Assembly: GCA_021292165.1 (NCBI GenBank) | Contig: CM037880.1 | Span: 22,904,051-22,968,050, forward strand | DNA from: Shinisaurus crocodilurus | Taxonomy: Eukaryota; Chordata; Lepidosauria; Squamata; Shinisauridae | Length of the DNA: 64,000 nt | Direction of reading: 5' to 3' | Shown: in pieces, positions 10,343-24,805 of the stretch | Position numbering within the stretch: the first letter of the stretch is position 1 | Layout of the letters: every line of letters begins with the position of its first letter | Made by a program: the position numbers and the translations under genes | Notes under the pieces: model-generated | Databases searched by the model: none | Seen by the model: only the letters and a program-made list of their open reading frames with translations | What the model was told of the DNA's origin: nothing

Positions 10343-10961
10343 TTACAGTTGAATAAAAACCTCTATCTCACAAACTGGGTTTCATTTTGGCTGACAAATC
10401 TGAAACGACAGTTTGAAACTGGTTTGCAAACTACAGTCTGTGCTACTGGTTTACTGTAATTTTCAATTCACAGAGCATTGGCAAGCCATGGTTAGGGGCA
10501 CTTGCTCTGCCTCAAGAGGCTGGCTGTACCATGGAGACAGGACTGAACTTGTGAAGCCAAGTCCTGAGCAGATGGGGAAACAATAGCAGACCAGCATCTC
10601 TTACTATGGTTTGCATAGTATATGTTTGGAAGCTCAAACCATGGTGTGGATTCTTAACTGTGGCTAGCACAAACCATGGTTCTCTACAAATACTGAATAC
10701 TGTGTTACTGCTTCCCCATTGAAAGACTCATACAACTACTGCCCCATTAATTTATAATTTTCTGAAGTCATTTCATTACAAAGTTTGGGCATATGCTGAG
10801 AACATATCTTATGTGATCAGTTAGCTTATAAAGCAGTTCATATCTATTGCATTTAACAATAATATTTTGGATGGGGAAATTTGAAATTTTTTTGAGGGGT
10901 GGGCTATATTTGACAATTTGATTCTAATACCATGACTTCACTCCCTACTCATGCAATAGCC
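10340..10961. other. Intronic DNA, weak CCATGG-rich foldback
   Basis: From 10480 to 10690 there are repeated AAACCATGG/CCATGGTT motifs in both orientations, which may be a decayed foldback element. Otherwise nothing was identified. Confidence 0.35.
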
Positions 10962-11063
10962 CAGTTTTCTCCAACCTGCATGCCCCAGCCAGCTACACTG
11001 GCTGGGGCATGCTGGGTGTTGTAGGCCAAAAACATCTTGAGGACCCAAGGTTGGAGAACACTG
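10962..11063. mobile_element. hAT-Charlie-like hairpin MITE
   Basis: Ends CAGTTTTCTCCAACCT and AGGTTGGAGAACACTG are near-perfect inverted repeats, and the interior hairpin CATGCCCCAGCCAG / CTGGCTGGGGCATG is exact. Flanking octamers CAATAGCC and CAGTAACC agree at 6 of 8 positions, consistent with a decayed 8-bp target duplication. Confidence 0.8.
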
Positions 11064-13559
<2,496 letters not shown>

Positions 13560-13640
13560 AAACCTATACATGGCTACTCAGAGGTAACCCATTTACATCA
13601 ATGGAATTTACTCTCAGTTAAGTGTATATAGGATAGCAGC
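13560..13640. repeat. Small MITE-like repeat (TGGCTACTCAGA family)
   Basis: The ends AGTGCAAACCTATACATGG and GTGTATATAGGATAGCAGCC form an imperfect inverted repeat around AGAGGTAACCC...GGAATTTACTCTC. The layout matches the short family at 2385 and 31240. Confidence 0.5.
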
Positions 13641-13789
13641 CTTAATGTAACTTAATTTGGCAACTAACATCCTCTGGTTCAGGGCCCTAAAATGTAAGGC
13701 AGCTCCTACTTATGCAACATTGGTGTAACTGTACTGAGAAATATTGGACCCTGGGTAATTTTGAGCCACCTTAGGGCCAAACTACATAT

Positions 13790-14049
13790 TATGTTAATGA
13801 CGGATTGTGCAGCTGCCTCTCTTCTTTTGAATTTGTCACAAGTAAGCGTGTGGGCCCCCGATCCAGATTGGGATCACCATACATAAGGAAGTGAGGTTTA
13901 AACCTTCCTCCTGTGTTCCTCCCTGATATCTCCACCCCCACCCCAAAGGGGTTTTTGGAAAAAAAATCCTTCATTAGTGCAAGTAGAGTTTATTTTTCTT
14001 ATTTAATCCCTGGCATGGGGTGTGGTGGAGGGAAGTGGGTGGGAAGGTT
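13790..14049. repeat. Unclassified repeat-like segment
   Basis: The phrase CCCCCGATCCAGATTGGGAT here resembles CCCCTGATCTGGATTGGGAC at 43241-43262, followed in both places by a GGTTT(A)AA-type sequence. It is probably a dispersed repeat, not classified. Confidence 0.35.
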
Positions 14050-14504
14050 TAAGGGAGTGATCCTATGGACCCTAGACAGCATTTGAGGGCTCAAAGATTT
14101 TTTTCGGATTCCCAGATCTGAGATTGCAGACTGCTCTGCGACTGCAGAGCTGGGAATCAGGGTTCCACCCCACTCCACCCCCCACACGCAGCTGGTGCAG
14201 AAAGAACCACACCAGCTACTCTCTGAGGTCGAGAAAGCAACCTCAGAGTGGGGTAAAGGGGGGTTTTCTGAGGGCAGGGCGGGGAGGAGACTGGGGAGGC
14301 CAGGATATGAGGTACTCTAGCCTCCTTCCCTCCCCCTCTTGAGTCGCTCTAGCTAGACCTGCAAAAAAGTAAGTCTAGCAAAAATGCAGGGCAGGAAGAC
14401 AGGGAGGCGAAGATCACCTCCGCCCCTCCTCCCACTCTGCCTTGGATGCCCAGAAGCCTCTGAGTTCTGGGTCTTACAGGCATCCTGATAGGACTGCGCC
14501 CTTA
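14050..14504. mobile_element. Possible Harbinger-like MITE (about 450 bp)
   Basis: Left end TTTAAGGGAGTGATCCTATG and right end TAGGACTGCGCCCTTAA are inverted relative to each other (reversed right end TTAAGGGCGCAGTCCTA), with TAA at both borders. The interior is G/C-rich. The similarity of the ends to the GTGCAATCCTATG family suggests the same superfamily. Confidence 0.45.
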
Positions 14505-15529
14505 ACCTCTCATTTCATTTCATTTATTACATTTCTATACTGTCCAATAGCCAAAGCTCTCTGGGTGGTTTACAAAGACTTTTCCTCAGGTGTGATGGTC
14601 CTCATCTGGATCCGGGCCCTTACGTGGGGATAATTAAAATATAGAGTGGCAGCTACATGCTAAGTTTTCCACGTTAACTTGTAGTAACTTGCCCCTTAGT
14701 GTCATTGCTTCCTATTACCTTCTAGGAAAGTAAGAAAAGTGTAATAAACCTGTCTAGTCATCCGGATCCTGTAATCCTCTCTGAGAAGGTCTAGGAGAGA
14801 GTTGTTTAATAGATTCCAAGAATCCTGCTACCTGAGGCTCGATAGGCCATTGGCCTATGTATAAAGCAACATCCCAGATATGATAGTATTGATCTAAATG
14901 TCTTAGAAAGTGTCGTTCCAGGCTATTACCTCACGAGGCATACCATACCTAGCTGCTCGTTACCATTAGTCTGGATAATAATGATAACCAGGCTACCCTG
15001 GAGTAAAGCAGCTTATCTCAGAATAGTTTGGTTTCCTCTCTGGGCTCTGAATGTGTGGTGTTCCTAAAGCTGTGCTTGTACTAAAAATCGGAGGCACCAC
15101 TTGTGCAAATACTGTCTTCATTTCAGTCATGAACACAGTATTTATTGCAGTGTTGTGGAGGAAGTTGAATTCAAGCTTCGTTAGACAGCTTGGCCTTGAC
15201 TCTTGAAGTGAGTATCCTGCAAAGTCTCTGCCATCTTTCCTATGTAGCTATTGTCAGTGGAGCTTATGTTTTGCACATAATGGTACTAAAAAGGCTACAT
15301 AAATCAGGTCAGGACACTGAAGAAAAAAGAATTAATCCCTTCCGTTCGGAAAGGACATTATAATCTCCTCAAAGAGCATACACTCAGATCAGCCCAGACA
15401 CCCTTCTCAATGACCCTTTACTGGCATTACCATTGAGATCAGAAGTGTTACATTTTCAATTTTTTTCTGCAAGATCTTGTTTAATTCCTTTCCAGATGTG
15501 GCAGCAATGTATACAGCTGTGAAAAGGTG
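14505..15529. other. Intronic DNA, mostly unidentified
   Basis: Bases 14515-14580 (ATTTCTATACTGTCCAATAG, then AAAGCTCTCTGGGTGG) look like a small L2-end fragment. The rest shows no exon or recognisable element. Confidence 0.4.
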
Positions 15530-15533
15530 GGGA

Positions 15534-15908
15534 TGTGAGAATAAACTAGAGTAAAAACTTTGCCCGCTTAACTCTTAGTATTATGCACGGAAGGAAGAAA
15601 GCGAAAGCAACGTATTGATAGTAAAGTGTTTATTCAGTTGTAAGACTCTTACGAGATTAAGGCGTGTGACACGCAGAAGAGAGGTTCTTGAAGATGGTAG
15701 CACAACACCGTGCTCACCCCTACTTTATAGTATTTAACTATAAACAATAGGAGGGTTATACAACGGTTACGCAACAATTACATAACATGTTGACTTGCAA
15801 ACTTGTTGACTTGCATGTGTCACCAGACCGTGACGTATAGTCACCTTGAATCTATATCAGGAGATATTTTGCACTCCATTCACTTCTGCACCCCCACTAA
15901 ACCTAACA
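15534..15908 (-). mobile_element. Solo LTR of an endogenous retrovirus (375 bp)
   Basis: Read on the minus strand the unit begins TGTTAGGTTTAGTGGGGGTG and ends TTATTCTCACA, the TG...CA form of an LTR. A four-base GGGA repeat flanks it at 15530-15533 and 15909-15912, a normal retroviral target duplication. It has a TATAAA-like box (plus-strand 15723-15729) and, about 90 bp downstream, an AATAAA polyadenylation signal (plus-strand 15629-15634). No internal viral coding sequence remains. The retroviral genus cannot be stated from the LTR alone. It lies antisense to PARD3. Confidence 0.72.
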
Positions 15909-15912
15909 GGGA

Positions 15913-17573
15913 GGGTAGGAACAGCCAGGCAACCCATTAATTTTTCAAGGGTGTGTGTGTGAAAGCTTTGCATATTATCCTTGTGCTGCTCAGTAGAAAA
16001 AATTGTTGGTGACCACTCCAAACGGTTAAACACTGCATTTGTCACAGACAAGACCAAGGTATTCAGAGTGAAGGACACTGCTCTCCACCTGTCATTCACA
16101 TCTCTGTGTTAGATATTTAGAAAGAAAGCAGGCTACTAATTAAATGGCTGCTGGCAGTCTTCAAGGCCTTTTACCAAGAGCAAGGGTCAGTTTGAGCATT
16201 ACAGTGTTGCTCTGGAAAATTTCATAGGTCCTTAGAAGCAAAATTCTGCTTACTGGCATCCATCTTGATAAGTTTGTGTTTCAGCATCAGTGAATGGACA
16301 ATTTTGGTCCTCTTAAATAAATGCAATAAGTAGTAGTAATTAATAATAATTAATATATACAGCATTATATATTGGATGGTCACTTTTACTTCGTAGAAAA
16401 TTAAAGTAATCTATATGTTTTGAATGATGGGTTTAGCGTTTTTTTCTTCCTCCGTGTTAGTATTCCGTGCATGTCTGCAGCCATCTTCTGGTATAATTCT
16501 TGCCTTCCAATCTTTGTTTAAGCATCCCTGTCTGAGGGTCTTCAAATTCTGGCTGGTCTTCCCAAATGATATGGTCCTCAGGACACAGCGCTGTTCCCTC
16601 TCCACTCCACACTTGGACCTGGGGAGGGAATGGGGTTTATATGAGATTCAGAAACAAGCCTCTGCCCTTCCTCAAGCATAGAACAGAAGCAGAGATAGAG
16701 AGAGACTTGGTTTGGCTCTGGACTTGCCTGGTGCTCAAGAGTGCCCAGTAAGCACAGGGACAAGCCTATGCACCACTGGCTTCCACCACCAGTTTAGACA
16801 AGAGAAACAGAGGCATGTAGACTCCTCTCTCCAGTTGGAGCTCCCAGCTCCTGGCAGCTGCATAGCTTACAAGCTCACATGCCTCCACTCAACTCGAAAC
16901 TGGAGAGAAAAGGCAGAGTTGGCCGCTTTTGGGGAGGCGCCTGGGAAGCAGAGAGCCAAAACAAACCTTAGGCTTTTTCCTAACTGTGGAAATGGCATGG
17001 TGATGGGATCACACATAGCCTTCTGCTGCTCCAGATTTCGAAGGAAGCCTTGGTCTCATCACGCTTGTCAGAGATTGATTGAGAAGATGCTATGGCAAAC
17101 AAGATGTTTGAGCCTTGATTCCAGTGCTGCTTCTGTGTCCTCTGTGGTTAATGCCCCTGGCATGTCTGTGCTCATTTACACAGGTGACATTCTTGTCTCC
17201 TGATATGGGATCTCAAAGCATCCCTGTGCTGTTCATTTGTCGAGGCTTGTCATGAAATTATATGGAAAGCTGTGGTTTCTGTATATAACAGAAACATGTA
17301 AACATTAACTGGATTGCTCCCAGTAAAGTTCACACTGCTAAGGGCTGATATAAAGCTAAGTATGACTTAGCCTTGCAGTTTATTTGCATTATCAAAAGTA
17401 TTCATCAGGCCATACTGTGTTTATCCTTGGTCCAAAGCATGCTTTATTTACATGTGTAACACATGTACCGGTATTTATTGACTGTGCTGCAGATTTTGTT
17501 TCTTGTTCATTTTGTGTGTAGGCACAAACTTATATTACTACTTTTTGTTATTGTCCACATTTATTCTATGTTA
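15913..17573. other. Intronic DNA, nothing identified
   Basis: Contains a 163-codon open frame at 16712-17203 with no recognisable domain and no splice or codon evidence. No repeats were recognised. Confidence 0.4.
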
Positions 17574-17640
17574 TGTATGCTTTTCGAGGTGAAATATGTA
17601 TGCTTTTCGAGGTGAAATATGTGAAACATATATGTGAAAC
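17574..17640 (+). repeat. Short tandem duplication (about 23 bp x 2)
   Basis: ATGCTTTTCGAGGTGAAATA with flanking GT occurs twice in a row, followed by degenerate ATATGTGAAACAT units. Confidence 0.9.
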
Positions 17641-17672
17641 ATTTTGTTTAAAATTATTGACGAATAATTAAA

Positions 17673-17938
17673 AGCCAGTGTGGCGTAGTGGTTAGAGTGT
17701 TGGACTGGGACTCAGGAGATCCGGGTTCTAGTCCCCGCTCGGCCATGAAACTCACTGGGTGACTTTTGGCCAGTCACTGACTCTCAGCCTAACCTACCTC
17801 ACAGGGTTGTTGTGAGGATAAAATGGAGAGGAGGAGGAAGAGGATTATGTAAGCCGCCTTGGGTTCCTTTCAGGAAAAAAGGAACCCAAGAGGTATAAAT
17901 ATAATAAAGAAATAAAGAAAAATAAATAAATAAATAAA
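17673..17938 (+). mobile_element. Sauria SINE
   Basis: The tRNA-derived head carries an A-box-like TAGTGGTTAGAGTG and a B-box-like GGTTCTAGTCC. The body includes CATGAAACTCACTGGGTGAC and CTACCTCACAGGGTTGTTG, and the 3' end reads GAGGTATAAATATAATAAA with an (AAAT)n tail. This matches the squamate Sauria SINE family, whose 3' end is shared with a Bov-B/RTE-type LINE. The copy is full length and slightly diverged. Confidence 0.9.
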
Positions 17939-18017
17939 AACCAAAAAGATAGATTTTCAGCTGGTAGTGAAAATTATACAGCCAAAGTACCAGCTGGATC
18001 TCCCAAATGGAAGGAGT

Positions 18018-18184
18018 TTCATAGATTTCATAGATCATAGAGTTGGAAGGGGCCTACAAGGCCATCGAGTCCAACCCCCTGCTCAACGCAGGAAACTAGA
18101 GGAGGGGTCTCCCATCCAAGTAATAACCAGGCCTGACCCTGCTTAGCTTCCCACACTCAGACAAGCTGAGCCAGCATGAGCCAC
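18018..18184 (-). mobile_element. 5S-rRNA-derived SINE with CR1-like tail, copy C
   Basis: On the minus strand it reads GTCTGAGTGTGGGAAGCTAA, continuing through an intact box A, intermediate element and box C, then the GGGGGTTGGACTCGATGGCC tail. The GTCTGA...GGAAGCTAAGC stretch extends the 5S match upstream of box A, so this copy shows the rRNA origin most clearly. Confidence 0.88.
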
Positions 18185-21100
18185 AATGTGCGTGCCACCA
18201 CAGAGAGGACTTTACATTGTACCCTCTTGGTTCTGATCAGAGTAAAATAAGGTGTGCAGAACAGAGCCTCTCTAGACAAGTTGTGAGAACTGGCACTTTG
18301 TAGCTGAATCTATGCTATTAGGGGCTTTAAATTGCACCTTGGGCAAGAAAGCAAATCAGCAGCTTACAGTTGCACATAAGATTAGAGTGATATGATCTCC
18401 CCTTGCTTATGTGAACAAAACTGTGACCCAACATGAATCCCTACATATTCCAATGTGCATTTAGAATAACTCCATTTTTAGTCCAAGTACTAGCTAAGTG
18501 AGGCTAATATTGTGATTTACAATGGTGGGCTTAGAGGAGAAAAACAGAGCTGGGGAAATATGTGTATCCATTTCCAAGCATGTACGAAGTAATTTATTAT
18601 CTTGATATGTTTCTCATTCCTACTCCTCTTATACACCTGCTTTAATCTTCTTTCTATTTCTGTTTCTTCTTTCTACAGTTATTACTGTAGTGTGCCTGAC
18701 CATATTTCATACTCTTGCTGGCCAATGACATGCTTCTTGTTCAAGCTACCAGAAGACACTCATATATTCATCACCTTAGTTGGGCCAGCTGAGATAATTT
18801 CTTAAAGGATTAAATCTATCTAGATAAAACTTAAATAGCAACACAACTGGCTGTTGGTCTGGCTGTGTGTGGCCAAGCAAGAATGCAAGAATGTAAGAGA
18901 AAAATATGGAAGAACAAAATTGAATCCATGAATTTCATCAGTCTCTCCTTGGCCAGGGTGATGATATAGATATAGAACATAGAAACGTAGAGAAGCAATT
19001 TCCAAATCCAAGTACATCATCAGCCAGTCTGCTCTCTAATCAACCTCCCCACAAATTGGAGAAATTGCATCTCCCTTACAACTTGACACTGGCCTCTAGT
19101 AACCCCTTTCAGAGTAGTCATAATATTGGCTGTAGATGGGGAATGATTTTCACATGAGGTGATTCCAGCAAACACTAGTACCTGTACTAATAATTGATCC
19201 TAATTTTTCTGCAGTTCCACAGAAAATGTTTAATTTCCTTACACAGTACAATAATGCCCTGCTATGGTTACTTCAGTTGGAGGGAAAAGGTTGGGGCTCC
19301 TCATGCTCCTCTAGGAAGGCAACAACTAGCTGTAAGCCATTGGGTCATGGTAGGCGACCTGGAAATACAGTGTGTTTTTTCTTACTGTTTTGTTAAGTCA
19401 GCTGCGAAGGGACAACCTTTCACCTCTCCCTCTCTGTCCCTCCCAAAGTACCTGCTGTACACCATGAGTTCTCACTCAAAAGGGTATAGCAGAGTCTGTA
19501 ACCTGTCAGCCAGGTCATGCTCAGCTCAGATTCCTCATCTTGGACTTTAGCTCATGACTGTGGATGGGCACTTGAGGGGCAGGCCCTGGGCAGGGATAAA
19601 TGCCTTGTTTTGACCCTGTCCCTCCCAGCCCATGAGTATGGGTATGAAGAAGGCGTAATCTTGGATGCTAAGAAAAGTGAAGAATGGGCAGATATCAATA
19701 ATGTCTTTTAAAAAGCAGTTAATAAGCTCAAGATTTGTGCACTACTCTAACCTGGCTGTACCATGGGGCAATAAGGGCCAATTCAAATGCCTATAAGGGC
19801 CAATTCAAATGTTACAGGTCCCCCCCCCCCAAAAGAAGATAATATGTAGTGATGGCCCCTCAAAGGGGTTATAACATTTCTACGCTGCTTACCGCATAGA
19901 TCACCCCAATGGAGTGACGACACCAGGAATAAGCCACCATCATGAGCAAGCCTCTTTAGCAGCGTACAAAGTGAAGTGGTGTGTGCACATTTGTGTATCT
20001 ACAATAGAATCAGCTCCATTGTAGATCCAGGTCTATCTGTTAGAAGATAGAAGAGGTTAAAGACAAGTGAGAATTTGGGCACGGGGGTAATGAGAGTGAA
20101 TACCTAGAATACGAGGGAATAAGGCAATGAGCTGTTGATACTCACTCTGGGACAATTGACCCTGAAATAGAGCATGCAGAGCCTATTTCTGTGCTCTCTT
20201 GCATTGAAAAAATATCCAGTTTGCATTGTGAGAGAATGTGGAAGGAGAAGCCCGACTTCATGAACAGAAAAGGGTTCATAATAATTGAGCAAATTCAGGT
20301 ACAAGAACTTGGAAAGTCCCCTGCAATCCGATGCCAAGCATTCTTAATTATATAGTAGTGTAGAATAATCCTTTTGCTCTTATGGATAATGAAAACAACA
20401 ACAACAACCCTGAGCTCTGTAGCAGAGAAACAAGTAACTCTGCAGAAGTGGCTTGTAAAAGTAGATGCACAGAGCTGTTTGGGTGGTTTTTGCTGGTGTG
20501 GTGGCGATGACCAGTCTTAGAGCTGTGGGCAGCAATCAAGATGTTCAGGGGCTCCCAGTCTATTTCGGGAAATCAGGAAATGTTCTACAGATGTATGGGC
20601 TTATTATATAGGGCTTTTCTTCCTCTGTGAAGATAGAGCTCCCTCAAACACATTTGCGCACATGGCTGGTACAGTCAAAATTGCTGGATTGTGGCTTTTA
20701 TTATAGTGCTGAAATGCTTTATAAAATACAAGCTTTTGTAATGCTAATAAAATACATTCGGGTTCTAAATGGAGAGTGAAGCCTAGCTTGTGGCACGGTA
20801 AATTAGCATAAACTGCGGGTGGGGGAGGAAATCTAAGAAGCTCTATTTTCTTAGGAAAGTTGTCATAGGATCATTAATTATTCTGACATACTAGAAATTG
20901 CATTCTGACAGACTGACACACCATAGACTTATGGATGGTTCGTTAGGGGATTTTGGCTGGAGCATAATCAAGTGGCTCTTTGAGATTCTGGAATGGCACC
21001 TAGTAGATAACTAATCACTGCGTAACTTGAAATACCATAAATTGAGAACTGTGGGGGCTGGGTATTTTGACTCATGCAAATAGACTTGAGAAGCATAATC

Positions 21101-21861
21101 AGATAACCTCTCACTAAAAGTGGAGCTGCAATGTGAGTAGGCTCGAAATTCAATTGCTGCCCTAATATTATTTCAGCTGATCTTAGTGTACCAATCATTT
21201 TATTCATTTGGGTGAGGAGAGGCACCAGCAGGCTAACAGTTTCCACACGAAAAAATTGTTATGGATTTTACTCTTTCCATCTTGCTTCCAATTCCTGTCA
21301 TACAATTTTATTTTTCTATCCAGTGGGTGCAAAAGCAGCTTTCAAAATCCAAAGCTCATAAATCTTTTAGAAATTGCTCTTTCATTTTTATCTCAGTGTG
21401 GCTTTACCCTCTTTCTTTGTAGGGCTACCTGTTTTCCTTTTCTTTCTGCTGTGTCAGCTATGAATGCACTGTGAGAGGGAGCAACCTCATAACTGTAAAT
21501 GGCGTAAAAGTGTTCAGCTTTTAATGTGACTTGAGCCTCTTGGGACTTCCCAACATTTGATTAAGAGTTAATGTGCTGGTCCAGTTAATGCTCTGGTGTT
21601 TTCTTTGTTTTGCAGTTATTCATTGTTTTGTTTGTTTTAAAAATTGGCATGGCAAAGGCTTATTTTTAGATGCTAAGACAGGTGGAAAATGTAATTATAC
21701 AACTGTACTTCGTGTAATATATTCATTAATTTCATTCATTTCTACACTATATTATCAGCCTAATACGGGCCCAAAAGCAGCTGTTTCTACTAGCCATATT
21801 CCTTTCGTATTTATTTAAAACAAGGCAGTTCACAATATACCGTACTTTTAAAATTGTATAA
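18185..21861. other. Intronic DNA, nothing major identified
   Basis: About 3.7 kb with no clear transposon. A 22-bp tandem duplication (TAAGGGCCAATTCAAATG twice) sits at about 19785-19818 and a C run at 19819-19829. The segment 20690-20950 looks unique and AT-rich with no repeat signature, so it could hold conserved non-coding sequence, but this cannot be judged here. Confidence 0.45.
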
Positions 21862-21967
21862 GACTGCAATCCTATGCATGGTTAGACAGAAAAAGGTCCT
21901 ACAATTCCCAGCATGCCCCAGCCAGTTGTAGGACTTTTTCTGTCTAACCATGCATAGGATTGCACCC
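21862..21967. mobile_element. Harbinger-like palindromic MITE
   Basis: A near-perfect foldback: GCAATCCTATGCATGGTTAG on the left pairs with CTAACCATGCATAGGATTGC on the right. TAA flanks both ends (21859-21861 and 21968-21970). Centre: CCCAGCATGCCCCAGCC. Confidence 0.8.
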
Positions 21968-22905
21968 TAAGTAATAAAAAAAATATGACTAAAGCTGCAG
22001 CCTCAAAATATAATCCCAACCTAAAACACCTTATGCTTACTGGGGCTGTACAGATGAAAAGTTGTCTACCCCTGGGTTAGTGTGAACTGAACAGGTACAA
22101 ACAGTGAGCTGGCCACACACATGAGTATGCCTGTCACAAACAAAACCACGTTGATAAATGTAGTCATGCCGTTTTACACATGCTAACTGAAAGCCACAGC
22201 TCTTAACACAGCTCTCTTATTTAATCACCTGTGATCCTTGCAGTTTAAGGAGCTGCACTAAACTACCGTGCATCGTTCTAAACAACAGCCTTCTAAATAA
22301 GAACTCCTCTTGATTGTGTCTTCCTCTTTGTTTTCTCTTCATTCACCCCATGGGAACTTTGAAATTATAGTTAATCAATATAAAAGGAAGCACTACTGAA
22401 GATTACCAAGCATTGGAATTGTGAAGGACAGAAAAGTCACATTAGTGGATAATAGGAAATGGAGATATAAATCTAAAATATAGGTCAGTTAAAAAACCAT
22501 ATTTACATATGTATTATAATTGTAAGCAACAGTTGCAGTTGACATGAGCCCAAATCCTGCTAGACCCTTTTTAATTTATTATTCATTTCAGAAATACTCT
22601 CAGGGGAAAAAAAATGTGTTCCTTAGTTTGATGAACTGCATCAAAATCCTGAGATGGATGTGTGTGTTATTTGAAAATATTTATTTAAAAGATTTTTAAA
22701 ATAATTGAGTAGGTTTCTCTCAAACTTAGATCTTGCAGGAAAAAAGGCGGGGTATAAATATAATAAATAAATAAATAAATAAAATAAATTATATATCAAA
22801 CTGTCCAAAATAAGTATCTATGAGTAATATATCATACTGCTCCTTTGACTTACCGTAAGTGGTGTTACAATCTGAGTTTGATTTCTGAAAAACTTACTTA
22901 CTGTA
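21968..22905. other. Intronic DNA with a LINE/SINE tail fragment
   Basis: Mostly unidentified. Bases 22735-22790 (AAAAAGGCGGGGTATAAATA then (AAAT)n) are a 3'-end fragment of the Sauria-SINE/RTE type. Confidence 0.5.
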
Positions 22906-23164
22906 CAGTAATACCTTGGATTGCAAGTAACTTGGTCTGAGAGTGTTTTGCAAGACAAGCAAATTTTTTTAAAAACAATTACTTGATAAACGAGCAAGGT
23001 CTTGCAAGACAAGTTGTAGGGACGTAACCGCTCACCTCGAGTGGGCGTAGCGGGCTGAAATTGCCCCCCATCCCGCCCGCCAGAGACTCGCTTTGATATA
23101 AGAGTGTTTTGGATTACAAGCACGGTTCCGGAATGAATTATGCTTGCAATCCAAGGTATTTCTG
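22906..23164. mobile_element. Tigger-like non-autonomous element, short form (259 bp)
   Basis: Ends CAGTAATACCTTGGATTGC and GCAATCCAAGGTATTTCTG are inverted repeats, flanked by TA at 22904-22905 and 23165-23166. TA targets and this terminal sequence fit Tc1/mariner elements of the Tigger type. The two ends differ beyond the first 20 bases, as in the large copies at 36552 and 38935. The interior is GC-rich. Confidence 0.8.
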
Positions 23165-23260
23165 TACTTACTATTTTATTAACTGTCAACAGACCATTTA
23201 TAAAAACAATTAAAAACCAAGCTGATCAGCAGCAGCATAATGCAATAAAAGGACAAAAGA

Positions 23261-23261
<1 letters not shown>

Positions 23262-23322
<61 letters not shown>

Positions 23323-23332
23323 AACAAATAGC
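23262..23332 (+). repeat. (TA)n(CA)n compound microsatellite
   Basis: TA units run into CA units and end in AAAC repeats. Confidence 0.95.
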
Positions 23333-23696
23333 ACACATGAATAGTGAGATTGACAAATCGATAGCCTAGCACACCAACATACGGGGTCTAGTACCGATGG
23401 CCAGATTCAGATATTTCGCTGATTTCTGAAACGCAGTTCACTGACTTCCTTTGGGCTTTTCAGTATTTAATAGATGAAATTTAAAACTTAATATTTCTCC
23501 TAATGGGTGGCACAGTTGTGTTGACGAAGAATAACATTAAAATTATGAGTCTGTAACTAATATGTATCCCATAATCACATCCTGCCAATCAGTTGAAAAG
23601 GCCTAAAAGAGATTTCAGTATTGGTCCCCAAAATGTCCACAGTTGTTTTCCTTAATGAAAACAAACTGAAGCAAAATGGCCATTAATGCTCTATAA

Positions 23697-23779
23697 CAGT
23701 GTTCTCCAACCTTGGGTCCCCAGATGTTTTTGACCTACAACTCCCAGCATGCCCCAGCCAGCAAGGTTGGAGAACACTG
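23697..23779. mobile_element. hAT-Charlie-like MITE, 83-bp deletion form
   Basis: Starts CAGTGTTCTCCAACCTTGGG and ends AAGGTTGGAGAACACTG. A perfect 8-bp duplication CTCTATAA flanks it (23689-23696, 23780-23787). The right half of the hairpin is shortened relative to the copy at 38148. Confidence 0.9.
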
Positions 23780-23787
23780 CTCTATAA

Positions 23788-24629
23788 TATCTATGTTGAA
23801 AGCACACGCTGTCTTTATTAATACACCACTTCACTTGGTCTCAGTCAGCATTTTAATACAGGCATGGGGCTATAGTAATTGCATTAAAAATGAAATCCTA
23901 ACTTTCGTATATGTGGTAGACTCAACGTATGAAGTCACTTTGGATTGAATCCAAATGTGGTGGTCTACTAGCAGAAAGCTGCTTCTGCTCACAGAAACAC
24001 TGTTCTCAACTGAGCAGAAGAATGTTGTGTCAGGAAAGTGACCCAAAATCTAGAGTTCTCCTGTTTGTACAAGCTCGTGCACAAGCTCTCACCAACACCT
24101 TTTATGTTCTAGTAGTAGTTTATATGTTACAGTGTTCATCTTTCCTGTTCCCCGTTTCTCATAAGGTAATGCAATCCTTGATACACTGTGATCATTTATT
24201 GTGAGAAGTGTGTGAAAGAGCTGACAGAAAAGCACTAATACATCTTTTTCCAGTCACAGATCCAACCCTTAATATTTCTTCCATTCTTGAAATTCACCAT
24301 GATTTTTCAACGTAAATTTTCTTACCTAATTAATAAAAGGGGGCACCTGTTGCATCTTGATCATGTTCTTATAGTACCGTAATATATTTGGCATAAGTGA
24401 AGCAGAGCCTTATTAAGGAACCTGGCTGTTTTCTAAAGCAGTGGGTTTTCAGACATTACACTGTGTCCACATCAATCTTAGGGAAGCCATGCACATTTGC
24501 CTTGGAAACCCTGCCAGTTGCAGAAGATTCTGAGGGACCCGGGTGCACAGACCACTCTGCTGGTCGCTTCAGCTTCACCATTAAGAATATAAGGAGAGAC
24601 CTGCTTCATCAGACAAATGTCCATTGATC
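23788..24629. other. Intronic DNA, nothing identified
   Basis: No exon or repeat was recognised. Confidence 0.4.
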
Positions 24630-24639
24630 TCCACACCCA

Positions 24640-24805
24640 GTTTCCCACATTGGACAACCAGATGTCTTTGCGAAGTCCACAAACAGGACATTACTGTCGT
24701 AGTCTTCTCTTGTTTTTGCTCCCAAGCTCCCGTTGTTCAGAGGCATGCTGTTTCTGAGCCTGGAGATGCCTTATAGCCATCACGACTAGTGCCCACTGAT
24801 GAATT
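24640..24805 (-). mobile_element. LINE 3'-end fragment, antisense
   Basis: The + strand phrases GGACAACCAGATGTCTTTGC, CACAAACAGGACATTACTG and CAGAGGCATGCTGTTTCTGA are the reverse of the 3' region of the LINE at 2606-3103 (AGGCAGTATGC...TGCTTGTGGG). Old and short. Confidence 0.6.

Noticed and set aside
16712..17203. 163-codon frame
   Set aside because: No recognisable domain, no plausible splice junctions and no codon pattern I could support; likely chance.
17673..17760. A tRNA gene
   Set aside because: A and B boxes are present but the acceptor stem is not, and it is fused to a SINE body and tail.
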